Of a stretch of 64,000 bases of DNA, positions 36,801-44,720 are shown in pieces. The position numbers and the translations under genes are program-made. The notes beneath the pieces were generated by a model. That model did no database searches. It saw only the letters and a list, made by a program, of their open reading frames with translations, and was not told the DNA's origin. The stretch's first letter is position 1. Each line of letters begins with the position of its first letter. The DNA is from Mesorhizobium sp. Root102 (GTDB lineage: Bacteria; Pseudomonadota; Alphaproteobacteria; Rhizobiales; Rhizobiaceae), in NCBI RefSeq assembly GCF_001425625.1, contig NZ_LMCP01000048.1, positions 5,907 to 69,906 of the forward strand, written 5' to 3'.

Positions 36801-38258
36801 TCAGAGGCCGAGGCCGCCGATGCAGACATATTTGGTGTCGAGATAGTCCTCGATCCCCTGATGCCCGCCTTCCTTGCCGAGACCCGATTCCTTGACGCCG
36901 CCGAACGGCGCCTCCGGCGTGGTGATGAGGCCTTCATTGACACCGACCATGCCGTATTTCAGCCCTTCCATGACGCGGAAGGCGCGGCCGAGATCGCCTG
37001 TGTAGAAATAGCAGGCGAGGCCGAATTCAGTGTCGTTGGCGAGCGCGACGGCTTCCTCTTCGGTCTCGAACTTGAACACGGGTGCGACCGGGCCAAAGAT
37101 CTCTTCCTTCATGAAGCGCATCTTGGGTGTCGCGTTGGCGATGACCGTCGGCTGGAAGAACGAACCGCCGAGCGCATGGCGCTTGCCGCCGGCGACGATC
37201 TTGCCGCCCTTGGCGGTGGCGTCGGCGATCAGTTCCTCGACCTTCTCGACCGCCTTCTCGTCGATCAGCGGTCCCTGCTGCACGCCGTCCTCGAGGCCGG
37301 AACCGACCTTCAGCCCGTTGCTCGCCGCAGCGAGCTTCTCGACGAACTTGTCATAGACACCAGCCTGGACAAGGAAGCGGTTGGTGCAGACGCAGGTCTG
37401 GCCGGAATTGCGATACTTGGCGGTGATAGCGCCGGCGACGGCACGCTCGAGGTCGGCGTCGTCGAAGACGATGAACGGCGCGTTGCCGCCGAGCTCCATC
37501 GACACCTTCTTGACGGTGACCGACGACTTCTGGATGAGAAGCTTGCCGACCTCCGTCGATCCGGTGAAGGTGATCTTCGACACCAGCGGATTGGCGCAGA
37601 TCTCGTCGCCGATCTCGCTGGCTGAACCGGTCAGGATGTTGACGACGCCCTTGGGAAAACCGACTTCCTCGGCAAGCGCGCCCCAGGCGAGGCCGGAGTA
37701 AGGCGTCTGCGAGGCCGGCTTGACGACCGCGGTGCAGCCGGCGGCAAGCGCCGGGCCGAGCTTGCGGGCCAGCATCGAGGATGGGAAATTCCACGGCGTG
37801 ATGGCGGCAATGACGCCGACCGGCTCCTTGGTCACCAGGATGCGGCGGTCCGCCCATGGCGAGGGCACGACGTCACCATAGGTGCGGCGGCCTTCCTCGG
37901 CGAACCACAGGATGTAGGCCGCGGCAGAGCCGATCTCGCCCTTCGATTCGAACAGCGACTTGCCCTGCTCGATGGTCAGCAGTTCGGCCAGCACGTCCTG
38001 ATTGTCCATCATCGCGTCGTGCAGCTTGCGCAGCAGCTTCGAGCGCTCGAGCGCGGTCGTCTTGCGCCACGACTTGAAGGCGGCGGCGGCGGCCTCGATG
38101 GCGCGGCGGGTCTCGGCCTTGCCCGACTTCGGCACGGTGCCGATCTTGAGACCGGTGGCCGGGTTGTTGACGTCGACCGTCTGGCCGCTGTCGGCCTGCA
38201 CCCATTCGCCATTGATGAGATTGGCCTGCCGCATGAAATGGCTGGTTTTCTGAAGCAT
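36801..38258 (-). CDS. gabD: NAD(P)-dependent succinate-semialdehyde dehydrogenase
   Basis: This 485-residue aldehyde dehydrogenase oxidises succinate semialdehyde to succinate in GABA breakdown. It shows TPWNFPSSMLARKLGPALAA, the NAD loop FTGSTEVGKLL, the general base region MELGGNAPFIV and the catalytic Cys in NSGQTCVCTNRF. The last reads CVC, the Cys pair typical of GabD. GGAGGAT precedes the ATG at 38258. Other semialdehydes remain possible. The 225-base gap upstream of it (38259-38483) shows no gene. Confidence 0.92.
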   Translation of the reverse strand: MLQKTSHFMRQANLINGEWVQADSGQTVDVNNPATGLKIGTVPKSGKAETRRAIEAAAAAFKSWRKTTALERSKLLRKLHDAMMDNQDVLAELLTIEQGKSLFESKGEIGSAAAYILWFAEEGRRTYGDVVPSPWADRRILVTKEPVGVIAAITPWNFPSSMLARKLGPALAAGCTAVVKPASQTPYSGLAWGALAEEVGFPKGVVNILTGSASEIGDEICANPLVSKITFTGSTEVGKLLIQKSSVTVKKVSMELGGNAPFIVFDDADLERAVAGAITAKYRNSGQTCVCTNRFLVQAGVYDKFVEKLAAASNGLKVGSGLEDGVQQGPLIDEKAVEKVEELIADATAKGGKIVAGGKRHALGGSFFQPTVIANATPKMRFMKEEIFGPVAPVFKFETEEEAVALANDTEFGLACYFYTGDLGRAFRVMEGLKYGMVGVNEGLITTPEAPFGGVKESGLGKEGGHQGIEDYLDTKYVCIGGLGL

Positions 38259-38483
38259 GGTCTATCCTCCGTTCGGCGCGCTGACGGGCCGGTCTGTGAA
38301 GTCTTCGGTGAGCGTGCGCCATGGACTGAAGCCGGCACGCCGGAGCCACTGCTCTTTACCTAGCGCAAGGCCCGCAAGCAATCGCAAGATGGCATATAGG
38401 GGTTGGACCAGCCCGCGGCGAGAGCAGGCCGACTATGACACCCCCATCGCGGGCCGGCATCATCTGAATATCGACATACCCCA

Positions 38484-39431
38484 TCAGAAAACGTGCAGCA
38501 CCACCGTCAGCCAGAACGCGGTGGTGAGGGCGGAGCAGGCCGTGGCGATGGTCATCTGGTTCGACGCCAACGCCTGGCCGGTGTTGAAGTGGACCGCGAT
38601 CAGATAGGAATTGACGCCGGATGGCATCGCGGCCACCATCACCGCCACCTTGGCCGTCAAGGGCGGCAGGCCGAGCAGCCAGACGAAGGCCAGAACCAGC
38701 GCCGGCATCAGCAATAGCTTCAGCACCGAAAGCACCAGCGCCGGCCTAACATTGCCCGAAATGCCGAAGCGGCGCAGGCTGAGTCCCATGGCAAACAGCG
38801 CCACAGGACCGGCCGTATCGGCCAGAGCATCGACCAGGCGTATGGCGACATCCGGCAGCGGCGCACCGGTGACGCGCCATGCGAGACCCGCCAGAATGCC
38901 GATGATCAGCGGATTGATGAACAGCCGCCTCAGGAACCTACGGATGATGCGCAAGGGATGCACGGGTTCGCCGCCGCTCCGGCCGAACATCTCAAACAAC
39001 ACGATCGAAGCCATAAGCATGATCGGCAGATGCACCGACACCAGCAAGGACAGCACCTCGAAACCATCCGCTCCGAATATGCCGAGGATAAAGGGAGCCC
39101 CGAGCAGCACGATATTGGAAAAGGCAGACGAAACCCCGCCGACGACGCCGGCGCGTGCATCCCGTCCGAAGATCCGGGTGGTGACGAGATGGCCGGCGGC
39201 CCAGGTGATCGCCACGGCCGCGAAATAGGCGCCCCACAGCGGCCAGGGTGCCACGCCGTGGAAATCGGCATTCACCATGGTTCGGAACAGCAGCAGCGGC
39301 ATCGCCACTGAGACCGCGAAGTCGGCTATCCCCTCGCCGCTCGCCGGCTTCAAATAGCCGGTCAACCCGGCGAGGTAGCCGAGCGCGACAAGGCTGAAGA
39401 CGAAAAGAACGGTTTCGGTGAGCGGAGACAT
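38484..39431 (-). CDS. AEC-family transporter (auxin efflux carrier type)
   Basis: This 315-residue inner-membrane permease has about ten hydrophobic segments arranged as two five-helix halves, as in the AEC family (for example GVNSYLIAVHFNTGQALASN near the C-terminus). Bacterial members move malate, malonate or related carboxylates. The substrate here is unknown. The start is taken at ATG 39431 (MSPLTETVLF); the longer frame to 39485 lacks a ribosome site. Confidence 0.88.
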   Translation of the reverse strand: MSPLTETVLFVFSLVALGYLAGLTGYLKPASGEGIADFAVSVAMPLLLFRTMVNADFHGVAPWPLWGAYFAAVAITWAAGHLVTTRIFGRDARAGVVGGVSSAFSNIVLLGAPFILGIFGADGFEVLSLLVSVHLPIMLMASIVLFEMFGRSGGEPVHPLRIIRRFLRRLFINPLIIGILAGLAWRVTGAPLPDVAIRLVDALADTAGPVALFAMGLSLRRFGISGNVRPALVLSVLKLLLMPALVLAFVWLLGLPPLTAKVAVMVAAMPSGVNSYLIAVHFNTGQALASNQMTIATACSALTTAFWLTVVLHVF

Positions 39432-39561
39432 TTTTACCGTGACGGGCGAGTTTCCCGTGATAGGCGAGCCACGGCCGCGACGCAATCGCGCCCGAATTTG
39501 ATCATCGTCGGCTGGCAGCGTTATAGAGGGTTTGGATCATCAGGGCGGGCACGAACGACAA

Positions 39562-42500
39562 ATGGCCTTTGTCGAAGCCACGAAGCGTACTCTTTTGCGG
39601 CAGGCGTGGCTGACGGCTTTCGTCGCCGCACTGCTTTGTCTTGCCGCGACCCCGCTTGCAGTTGCCGAGACGAAAAGCCTCAAGGGCGTGGCGCTGATCA
39701 TCGGCCAGTCGAAATACGAACACATCGCCGCCCTCCCCAACCCCGCCAACGACGCCCGCGACATGGCCAAGATGCTGACCGACCTCGGCTTCGATGCGCG
39801 CAGCGTCACCGATCGCGACGCCACCAAGCTGAAGCGCGACCTCGAGCGTTTCACGGAAGATGCCGAAGGCGCCGATGTCGCCTTCATCTATTATTCCGGT
39901 CACGGCATCGAGGCCGGCGGCGAGAACTATCTGGTTCCGGTCGATGCCGACGTGTCGTCATTGAAAGATGCCGACCAAGCGCTGGTGCCGATATCCGCCG
40001 TCATGGATGCTTTAAAAGCGACCGTGCCGGTGACGATCGTGCTGCTCGACGCCTGCCGCACCAATCCGTTCCCGCAGGATGCCGTGGTGCGACGCGCACC
40101 GACCGCTTCCGCCTCGCCGATTGGGGCCGGCGGGCTGGAACCGGTGCGCGGCGCCAAGGCGCTCGGCAATGCGCCGGCGGCCGACGCGAGCCTGGGCACG
40201 GTGGTCGGCTTTGCCGCCGAACCGGGTCGTCCCGCGCTCGATGGCGCCGCTGGCGAAAACAGCCCTTACGCGTCCGCCCTGCTGCGCCACCTCGCGGCGA
40301 TGAAGGGCACCGAGTTCGGCTCGGTCATGCGCATGGTGACCGAAGAAGTCTACCTCGACACCAAGGCAAGGCAGCGCCCCTGGGTCAATGAAAGCCTGCG
40401 CCGGCTGCTCTATTTCGGCGTCGCACCAGCGGAGCCGACCGGCGACGACGGGCTGATCACCGGCGAGCGGCGTCAGCTCCTGCTGACGATTTCCGACCTG
40501 CCCGACCCGAAACGGGCGCAGGTGGAACTGGCCTCACTGCAGGAAGGCGTGCCGCTCGATGCGCTCTATGGCGTGCTGAAGGCGCTCGGAACGGACAAGA
40601 TCCCCGAGGATCCGTCCGACCTGCAAAAGGTGCTCGACGCCCAGGCCGAGCGCCTGAAGAAAATGATGTCCGAACGTGCCGCGCTGCGCACCGACGATCC
40701 GGAGATCAAACGCCTGGTCGCCTCCGCCGACAAGGCGATCGGCCAGGGCGCCATCGTGACGGCGCGCAAATTCCTCGACGATGCGGTCGGCCGGGTCGAA
40801 CAGAGCAGCGATGCGGTCGATGAGGCCGAGGATCTCGTCAAGCAGAAGCGCCTTGCCGATGCCGCGATCTACGCCAGACGCGCCGATGCCTCGGGGCTGG
40901 TGTTCGATTACAAGTCCGCCGCCGGCGACTACGCCAAGGCGTTTTCGCTGGCCGAAAAATGGGACGACAAGCTACGCTGGAACTACAAGAACCAGGAAGC
41001 CGAGGCGCTGAACGCTTACGGCTACGCCACCGGCGATCTGGATGCGCTGCAGCACTCCATCGACGCCTATCGCACCATCCTGAACTTCATCCCCAATGGC
41101 GAACAGAATCGCGACTGGGCGATCACCCGCAACAACATGGCGGTGGTGCTGCAGACCATCGGCGAGCGCGAGACGGAGACCGCGCACCTCGAAGAAGCGG
41201 CTCAGATCTTTGGCGATTCCCTTGTCGTGTTCGAGCGCGAGAAGGACGATCTCAACTGGGCCGCCGCGCAGAACAATCTGGCCAATGTGCTGTTGAAGAT
41301 CGGTGAACGCCAGAGCGACCCGAAGCGCCTGAACGAGGCGGTGGTGGCAATGCGCGCGACGTTGAAGAAGCGCCCGCGTGAAAAAGTGCCGCTCGACTGG
41401 GCCGCTTCGCAGAACAATCTCGGCCTGGCGCTCTATGCGCTGTCCGAGCGCGAGGCCGCCGGCGAACATCTGACGCAAGCCGAGGCGGCCTACCGGCTGG
41501 CACTTGAGGAATACACGCGCGAAAAGGCGCCGGTTGAATGGGCGATGGTTGAGAACAATCTCGGCAACACGCTGGTGTCGCTTGGCATTCAGCTCAACAA
41601 CAAGGCGAAGATAAACGAGGCGGCCGACGCGTTCCGTGCCGCACTCGAGGTGCGAACCCGTGAAACCTTCCCGGTCTCGTGGGCAACCAGCCGGCTCAAC
41701 CTCGGCAACGCGCTGAGCGGTGTCGCCCGCTTCGATATGGGCACCGGCGCGCTCGAAGAGGCAGCTGCAGCCTATGACGATGCGCTGACGGTGTTTACCC
41801 GGCTGCGTTTCCCGATGGACTGGGCCTCAGTGCAGAACAATCTCGGTTCGATCTACCAGACGCTTGGCCAGCGCACCCGCGACGCGGCCAAGCTGGAGCA
41901 GTCGGCCGCGGCGTTCCAGGCCGCCCGGCAGGTCTATGTCAGACGGAAATTCCCGCAGGACTGGGCAATGAGCCACTACAATCTCGGCAACACGCTGCAG
42001 CTTCTGGGCGGCGTCACCGACAAGCCGGAACATTACGGTGAGGCCATTGCCGCCTACCGCGATGCATTGCGCGAGTACAAGCGCGAGACGAACCCGCGCC
42101 AATGGGCGCTGGCCCAGGCCGGCCTCGGCTCGACGCTGCACTGGCTGAGCATGAGCAATGCCGACCCCAGGACCTTGCTAGAGTCCGTCGCAGCCCGCAG
42201 GGCAGCCCTCGAAGTGCTGACCATCGACGCGGCACCGGTCGACTGGGCCAACGCCCAGAACGGCATCGGCATGAGCCTGCTCAACCTCGGCAATCTCGAA
42301 CGCACCGACAGATATCTCGGCGATGCCGAGGCCGCCTTCACGGCGACACTGAAGGTGTTCACCAGGGAAAGCCTGCCCATGCAATGGGCCTTCGCGCAGA
42401 ACAATCTCGGCGACGTCCACTGGAACAGAGCCAGCTATGGCGGCGGCAAGGCCGAATATCAAAAGGCGATCGAATTCTTCGAGAACGCCAAGCAGGGCTT

Positions 42501-42582
42501 TACCGAAGCCGGCTACACGATCCCCATCCCGCTCACCGACCAGAAGATCGATCTGGTGAAGAAGCAGATGGCGAAGAAGTAG
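39562..42582 (+). CDS. Exported caspase-like (orthocaspase) protein with TPR-like repeats
   Basis: This 1006-residue protein has a signal peptide (about 1-35, cleaved after PLAVA). A peptidase C14 caspase domain follows (about 40-285) with catalytic His114 in YYSGHG and Cys165 in LLDACRTNP. A helical linker follows (about 300-515), and then ten 47-residue TPR-like repeats (518-987). The caspase fold is intact, so it is probably an active Arg/Lys-type protease in the periplasm, with the repeats as a protein-binding arm. The start is the ATG at 39562; a TTG at 39532 adds ten unlikely residues. The next gene in the same direction encodes an exported phosphatase. Its substrate and role are unknown. 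Confidence 0.9.
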   Translation: MAFVEATKRTLLRQAWLTAFVAALLCLAATPLAVAETKSLKGVALIIGQSKYEHIAALPNPANDARDMAKMLTDLGFDARSVTDRDATKLKRDLERFTEDAEGADVAFIYYSGHGIEAGGENYLVPVDADVSSLKDADQALVPISAVMDALKATVPVTIVLLDACRTNPFPQDAVVRRAPTASASPIGAGGLEPVRGAKALGNAPAADASLGTVVGFAAEPGRPALDGAAGENSPYASALLRHLAAMKGTEFGSVMRMVTEEVYLDTKARQRPWVNESLRRLLYFGVAPAEPTGDDGLITGERRQLLLTISDLPDPKRAQVELASLQEGVPLDALYGVLKALGTDKIPEDPSDLQKVLDAQAERLKKMMSERAALRTDDPEIKRLVASADKAIGQGAIVTARKFLDDAVGRVEQSSDAVDEAEDLVKQKRLADAAIYARRADASGLVFDYKSAAGDYAKAFSLAEKWDDKLRWNYKNQEAEALNAYGYATGDLDALQHSIDAYRTILNFIPNGEQNRDWAITRNNMAVVLQTIGERETETAHLEEAAQIFGDSLVVFEREKDDLNWAAAQNNLANVLLKIGERQSDPKRLNEAVVAMRATLKKRPREKVPLDWAASQNNLGLALYALSEREAAGEHLTQAEAAYRLALEEYTREKAPVEWAMVENNLGNTLVSLGIQLNNKAKINEAADAFRAALEVRTRETFPVSWATSRLNLGNALSGVARFDMGTGALEEAAAAYDDALTVFTRLRFPMDWASVQNNLGSIYQTLGQRTRDAAKLEQSAAAFQAARQVYVRRKFPQDWAMSHYNLGNTLQLLGGVTDKPEHYGEAIAAYRDALREYKRETNPRQWALAQAGLGSTLHWLSMSNADPRTLLESVAARRAALEVLTIDAAPVDWANAQNGIGMSLLNLGNLERTDRYLGDAEAAFTATLKVFTRESLPMQWAFAQNNLGDVHWNRASYGGGKAEYQKAIEFFENAKQGFTEAGYTIPIPLTDQKIDLVKKQMAKK
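41113..42522 (+). repeat. Ten tandem 141-bp coding repeats (47-residue TPR-like units)
   Basis: Each unit is exactly 47 residues. It opens with x-W-A (Trp and Ala in all ten), usually followed near position 6 by QNNLGN-like residues, then a second helix with an AA-[YF] patch near 30-33. No unit has an insertion or deletion. The DNA units are diverged, so expansion is not recent. Confidence 0.85.
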
Positions 42583-42679
42583 TGCTCCACCCTACCGCGC
42601 CTTGTCTTTCGGCTGGCTTTGCCGTCCCTATATGTCCCGTCACCGGAACCCATTGCCGGGAACCGGAGAAGGATAGCGG

Positions 42680-43228
42680 ATGATTCGATTTGCCTTGGCG
42701 TTGTTCCTGCTTGTTGTTCCCGGCGTGGCTCACGCCACGGATGCAGGCTGGGCGCTGCTGCGCGATGGCGGCCATGTCGTGCTGCTTCGCCATGCCATGG
42801 TCACCGGCACGACCGACCCGGCCAATTTCGACGTCGACAGCTGCGCCACCCAGATGAACCTGTCAGCGCGCGGCAAGCAGCAGGCGAGCAAGATCGGTGC
42901 TCTGTTTGCCGCCCGGGCGGCACCGATCGAGCGCGTGCTGTCCAGCCGCTATTGCCGCTGCCTCGACACCGCCCGCATCGCCTTCGAGGCCGAGCCGGAA
43001 CTGTTTGCACCGCTGGATCTCCTGAAGGGCGACGAGACGCAGAAGGCCGCGCAGATCGCCGCGATCATGAAGGAGATCCGCGCCTATTCCGGCTCCGACA
43101 ATCTGGTCATGGTCACCCATCTGGAAGACATCGTGGCGCTGACCGGTGTTTCGCCGCGCGAAGGCGAGGCTGTGGTCGTCGAACCGCAGGGTGACGGCCT
43201 GCGCGTGCTCGGCCGCGTCACCTTTTAG
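42680..43228 (+). CDS. Exported histidine phosphatase-family protein
   Basis: This 182-residue histidine phosphatase has a signal peptide (to about GVAHA) and the phosphohistidine motif LLRHAM (Arg37, His38). A second catalytic His147 lies in VMVTHLED. The usual RHG is RHA here. It probably acts on a small phosphate ester in the periplasm. It follows the caspase gene by 97 bases without an obvious terminator. It is convergent with, and overlaps by four bases, the SRPBCC gene. Confidence 0.87.
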   Translation: MIRFALALFLLVVPGVAHATDAGWALLRDGGHVVLLRHAMVTGTTDPANFDVDSCATQMNLSARGKQQASKIGALFAARAAPIERVLSSRYCRCLDTARIAFEAEPELFAPLDLLKGDETQKAAQIAAIMKEIRAYSGSDNLVMVTHLEDIVALTGVSPREGEAVVVEPQGDGLRVLGRVTF

Positions 43229-43695
43229 GCGTGGCGATGTCCGGCTGACGCGCCGGTGAGCAGCCACGCATCGATGCGGACTTTCCATGCTTCGATCATG
43301 TGCGCGAACGCATCCTGCGTCAGTCCGGACAGATACGACCTTCCCGCCGCGTTCAAGGCCGTGAACGTATAGGCAATCGACGCTTCCGTGCCGCCGTCGG
43401 TCGCCTGGCGGCAGGCCACCTCGACAAATCCGAAACACGTATCCGGTGTGACCCTGACATAGCGGACACGATGCCCGGCAGGATCCCAGTCGGCGCAGGC
43501 CCAGAGTGTCTTCTCATCACCGTGGACGGTCCGGAAGACCATGCCTTGCTGCGTTTCTCCGCTTTGCGGATGCAAGAACTCCGGCTCCCAGCCATCCACC
43601 CACAAGGTCTCGCCAATCGGCGTGAACAGCGGGAAGACGCGATCGATCGGCCCGGAAAGGACAATGCTATGGCTGCGTTCAAGATGGCTCGTCAT
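43225..43695 (-). CDS. SRPBCC/START-like family protein
   Basis: This 156-residue protein has the helix-grip SRPBCC fold: an N-terminal strand with SHSIVLSGPIDRVFPLF, central VDGWEPEFLHP and a long C-terminal helix (DAFAHMIEAWKVRIDAWLL). It binds a hydrophobic ligand in other members; the ligand here is unknown. It overlaps by four bases with the upstream ribbon-helix-helix-like gene, so the two are translationally coupled. Confidence 0.82.
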   Translation of the reverse strand: MTSHLERSHSIVLSGPIDRVFPLFTPIGETLWVDGWEPEFLHPQSGETQQGMVFRTVHGDEKTLWACADWDPAGHRVRYVRVTPDTCFGFVEVACRQATDGGTEASIAYTFTALNAAGRSYLSGLTQDAFAHMIEAWKVRIDAWLLTGASAGHRHA

Positions 43696-43940
43696 CCGCC
43701 TTCCTTCTCAGTCAGACGGTGGCTGTCCGCCGCACCGAGCTCCAGCCCGTAGATGCGCTTCAACTGGCTGATCGTTTCCAGGGTCGCTGGTGAAAACGGC
43801 GTCTGCCCTTCGAAAGCATGCAGCACGATGCCTTCGATTAGATCGCCGAGGCTCATGTCGCGATGCTCGGCCAAGGCCTTGAGCACTTTCACCAGTCGTT
43901 TTTCCAGGCGGACCCCGGTCTGCACGCGTTCGATGGTCAT
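43692..43940 (-). CDS. Small ribbon-helix-helix-like regulator
   Basis: This 82-residue protein has an N-terminal strand-helix-helix pattern (VRLEKRLVKVLKALAE, then MSLGDLIEGIVLHAFEG) of the ribbon-helix-helix type, followed by a short helical tail. It has no catalytic motif. It is the first gene of a two-gene operon with the SRPBCC protein. A perfect 7-4-7 palindrome lies 15 bases before its ATG, as expected of an autoregulated repressor. DNA binding is inferred. Confidence 0.65.
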   Translation of the reverse strand: MTIERVQTGVRLEKRLVKVLKALAEHRDMSLGDLIEGIVLHAFEGQTPFSPATLETISQLKRIYGLELGAADSHRLTEKEGG

Positions 43941-43954
43941 AACCTATTGGTATC

Positions 43955-43972
43955 ATGGTACATTGGTACCAT
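43955..43972. promoter_or_regulatory. Perfect inverted repeat, candidate operator of the RHH-like gene
   Basis: ATGGTAC-N4-GTACCAT is a perfect 18-base inverted repeat directly upstream of the ribbon-helix-helix-like gene. A further partial copy (TTGGTATCA) abuts it at the gene side, so the operator may be two-part. Confidence 0.55.
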
Positions 43973-44011
43973 CAAGTGTTGCTGAAATGCCGCCATTGAA
44001 AGCAGCCGCAA

Positions 44012-44149
44012 ATGGCGGAAAACCCGGTGATGCTGGGGCTGAAGGAGCTCGAGGCTCTGGAAACCATCGCCGGCAAGGTCGAGCGGCTGACCGTCCACAA
44101 CGGAACGGGCGGGCTGCTGAACGACCTGGTCAAGCTCCGCGACAGCTGA
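44012..44149 (+). pseudogene. Short ORF resembling the C-terminal end of a slipin/SPFH protein
   Basis: A 45-codon frame opens at ATG 44012 (MAENPVMLGLKELEALE, then KVERLTVHNGTGGLLNDLV) and stops at 44147-44149. The NP-L-LKELEALE pattern followed by LNDLVKLR resembles the last residues of rhizobial slipins. The frame is closed by a stop at 43997-43999, and no band-7 domain lies upstream. It therefore looks like a remnant, although a genuine 45-residue protein cannot be excluded. There is no good ribosome site. Confidence 0.45.
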
Positions 44150-44196
44150 TGCATGTCGCCCAAAAGCGGTACCGGTTTTGGGAAAACGACATGCAT
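44149..44196. repeat. 48-bp palindromic intergenic repeat
   Basis: Outer arms ATGCATGTCG (44149-44158) and CGACATGCAT (44187-44196) are perfect inverted copies. Inner CCCAAAA and TTTTGGG flank a GGTACC centre. I recall this kind of palindrome as dispersed in Mesorhizobium and related intergenic DNA. It starts on the last base of the slipin-like remnant. Confidence 0.75.
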
Positions 44197-44226
44197 CGAA
44201 ACAAAGACTGACGTAACGGTAACGGG

Positions 44227-44266
44227 AAGGGCCGCCGGGTTGACCGGCGGCCCTTCTTGCGTTTCC
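44227..44266 (+). terminator. Rho-independent terminator-like hairpin
   Basis: A perfect 12-base stem, AAGGGCCGCCGG / CCGGCGGCCCTT with a five-base loop, is followed by TCTTGCGTTT. It reads rightward and ends at about 117 bases before acpXL. It would terminate a transcript coming through the slipin-like remnant, suggesting that a real gene once stood there. Confidence 0.7.
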
Positions 44267-44382
44267 TAGGCACGCTTCCCATCTGCGCCCGGACTATCAG
44301 GCCTTTTCCTGCCGGGAAAAACCGATTAGACAGCGCCCAAACAAGATGCGGACAGATTCCGCCCGCAAAGAAGGAAAAGCCC

Positions 44383-44664
44383 TTGTCCACCACGTTCGAC
44401 AAAGTCGCCAAGATCATTGCCGACACCAGCGAGATCGATATCGACACCATCACGCCCGAGAGCCACACGATCGACGATCTCGGCATCGACAGCCTCGATT
44501 TCCTCGACATCGTCTTCGCCATCGACAAGGAATTCGGCATCAAGGTGCCGCTGGAAAAGTGGACCCAGGAGGTCAATGACGGCAAGGCTTCGACCGACGA
44601 TTACTTCGTCATGAAGAACCTGTGCGCCAAGATCGACGCGCTGGTTGCCACCAAGACCGCCTGA
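44383..44664 (+). CDS. acpXL: Acyl carrier protein AcpXL
   Basis: This 93-residue special acyl carrier protein holds the very-long-chain (27-hydroxyoctacosanoic type) fatty acid before its transfer to lipid A. The phosphopantetheine serine is Ser37 in GIDSLDFLDIVFAID. The start is TTG at 44383, seven bases after AAGGA; this gives the usual length of about 92 residues, whereas the next upstream ATG adds an unrelated leader. It is the first gene of acpXL-fabF2-fabF1-adh-lpxXL. Confidence 0.93.
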   Translation: MSTTFDKVAKIIADTSEIDIDTITPESHTIDDLGIDSLDFLDIVFAIDKEFGIKVPLEKWTQEVNDGKASTDDYFVMKNLCAKIDALVATKTA

Positions 44665-44720
44665 CGTCAGTTGAGCGCGCGATCTTGACGCGCTCTGCCG
44701 CCTGACCCACAAAGCCGCCC

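Noticed and set aside
41113..42522. Possible CRISPR or satellite array
   Set aside because: The 141-bp periodicity is coding and reflects TPR-like protein units. There are no identical repeats or spacers.
43225..43940. Classical toxin-antitoxin pair
   Set aside because: The second protein has an SRPBCC fold, not a RelE, HicA or PIN toxin, so the TA label is not supported.
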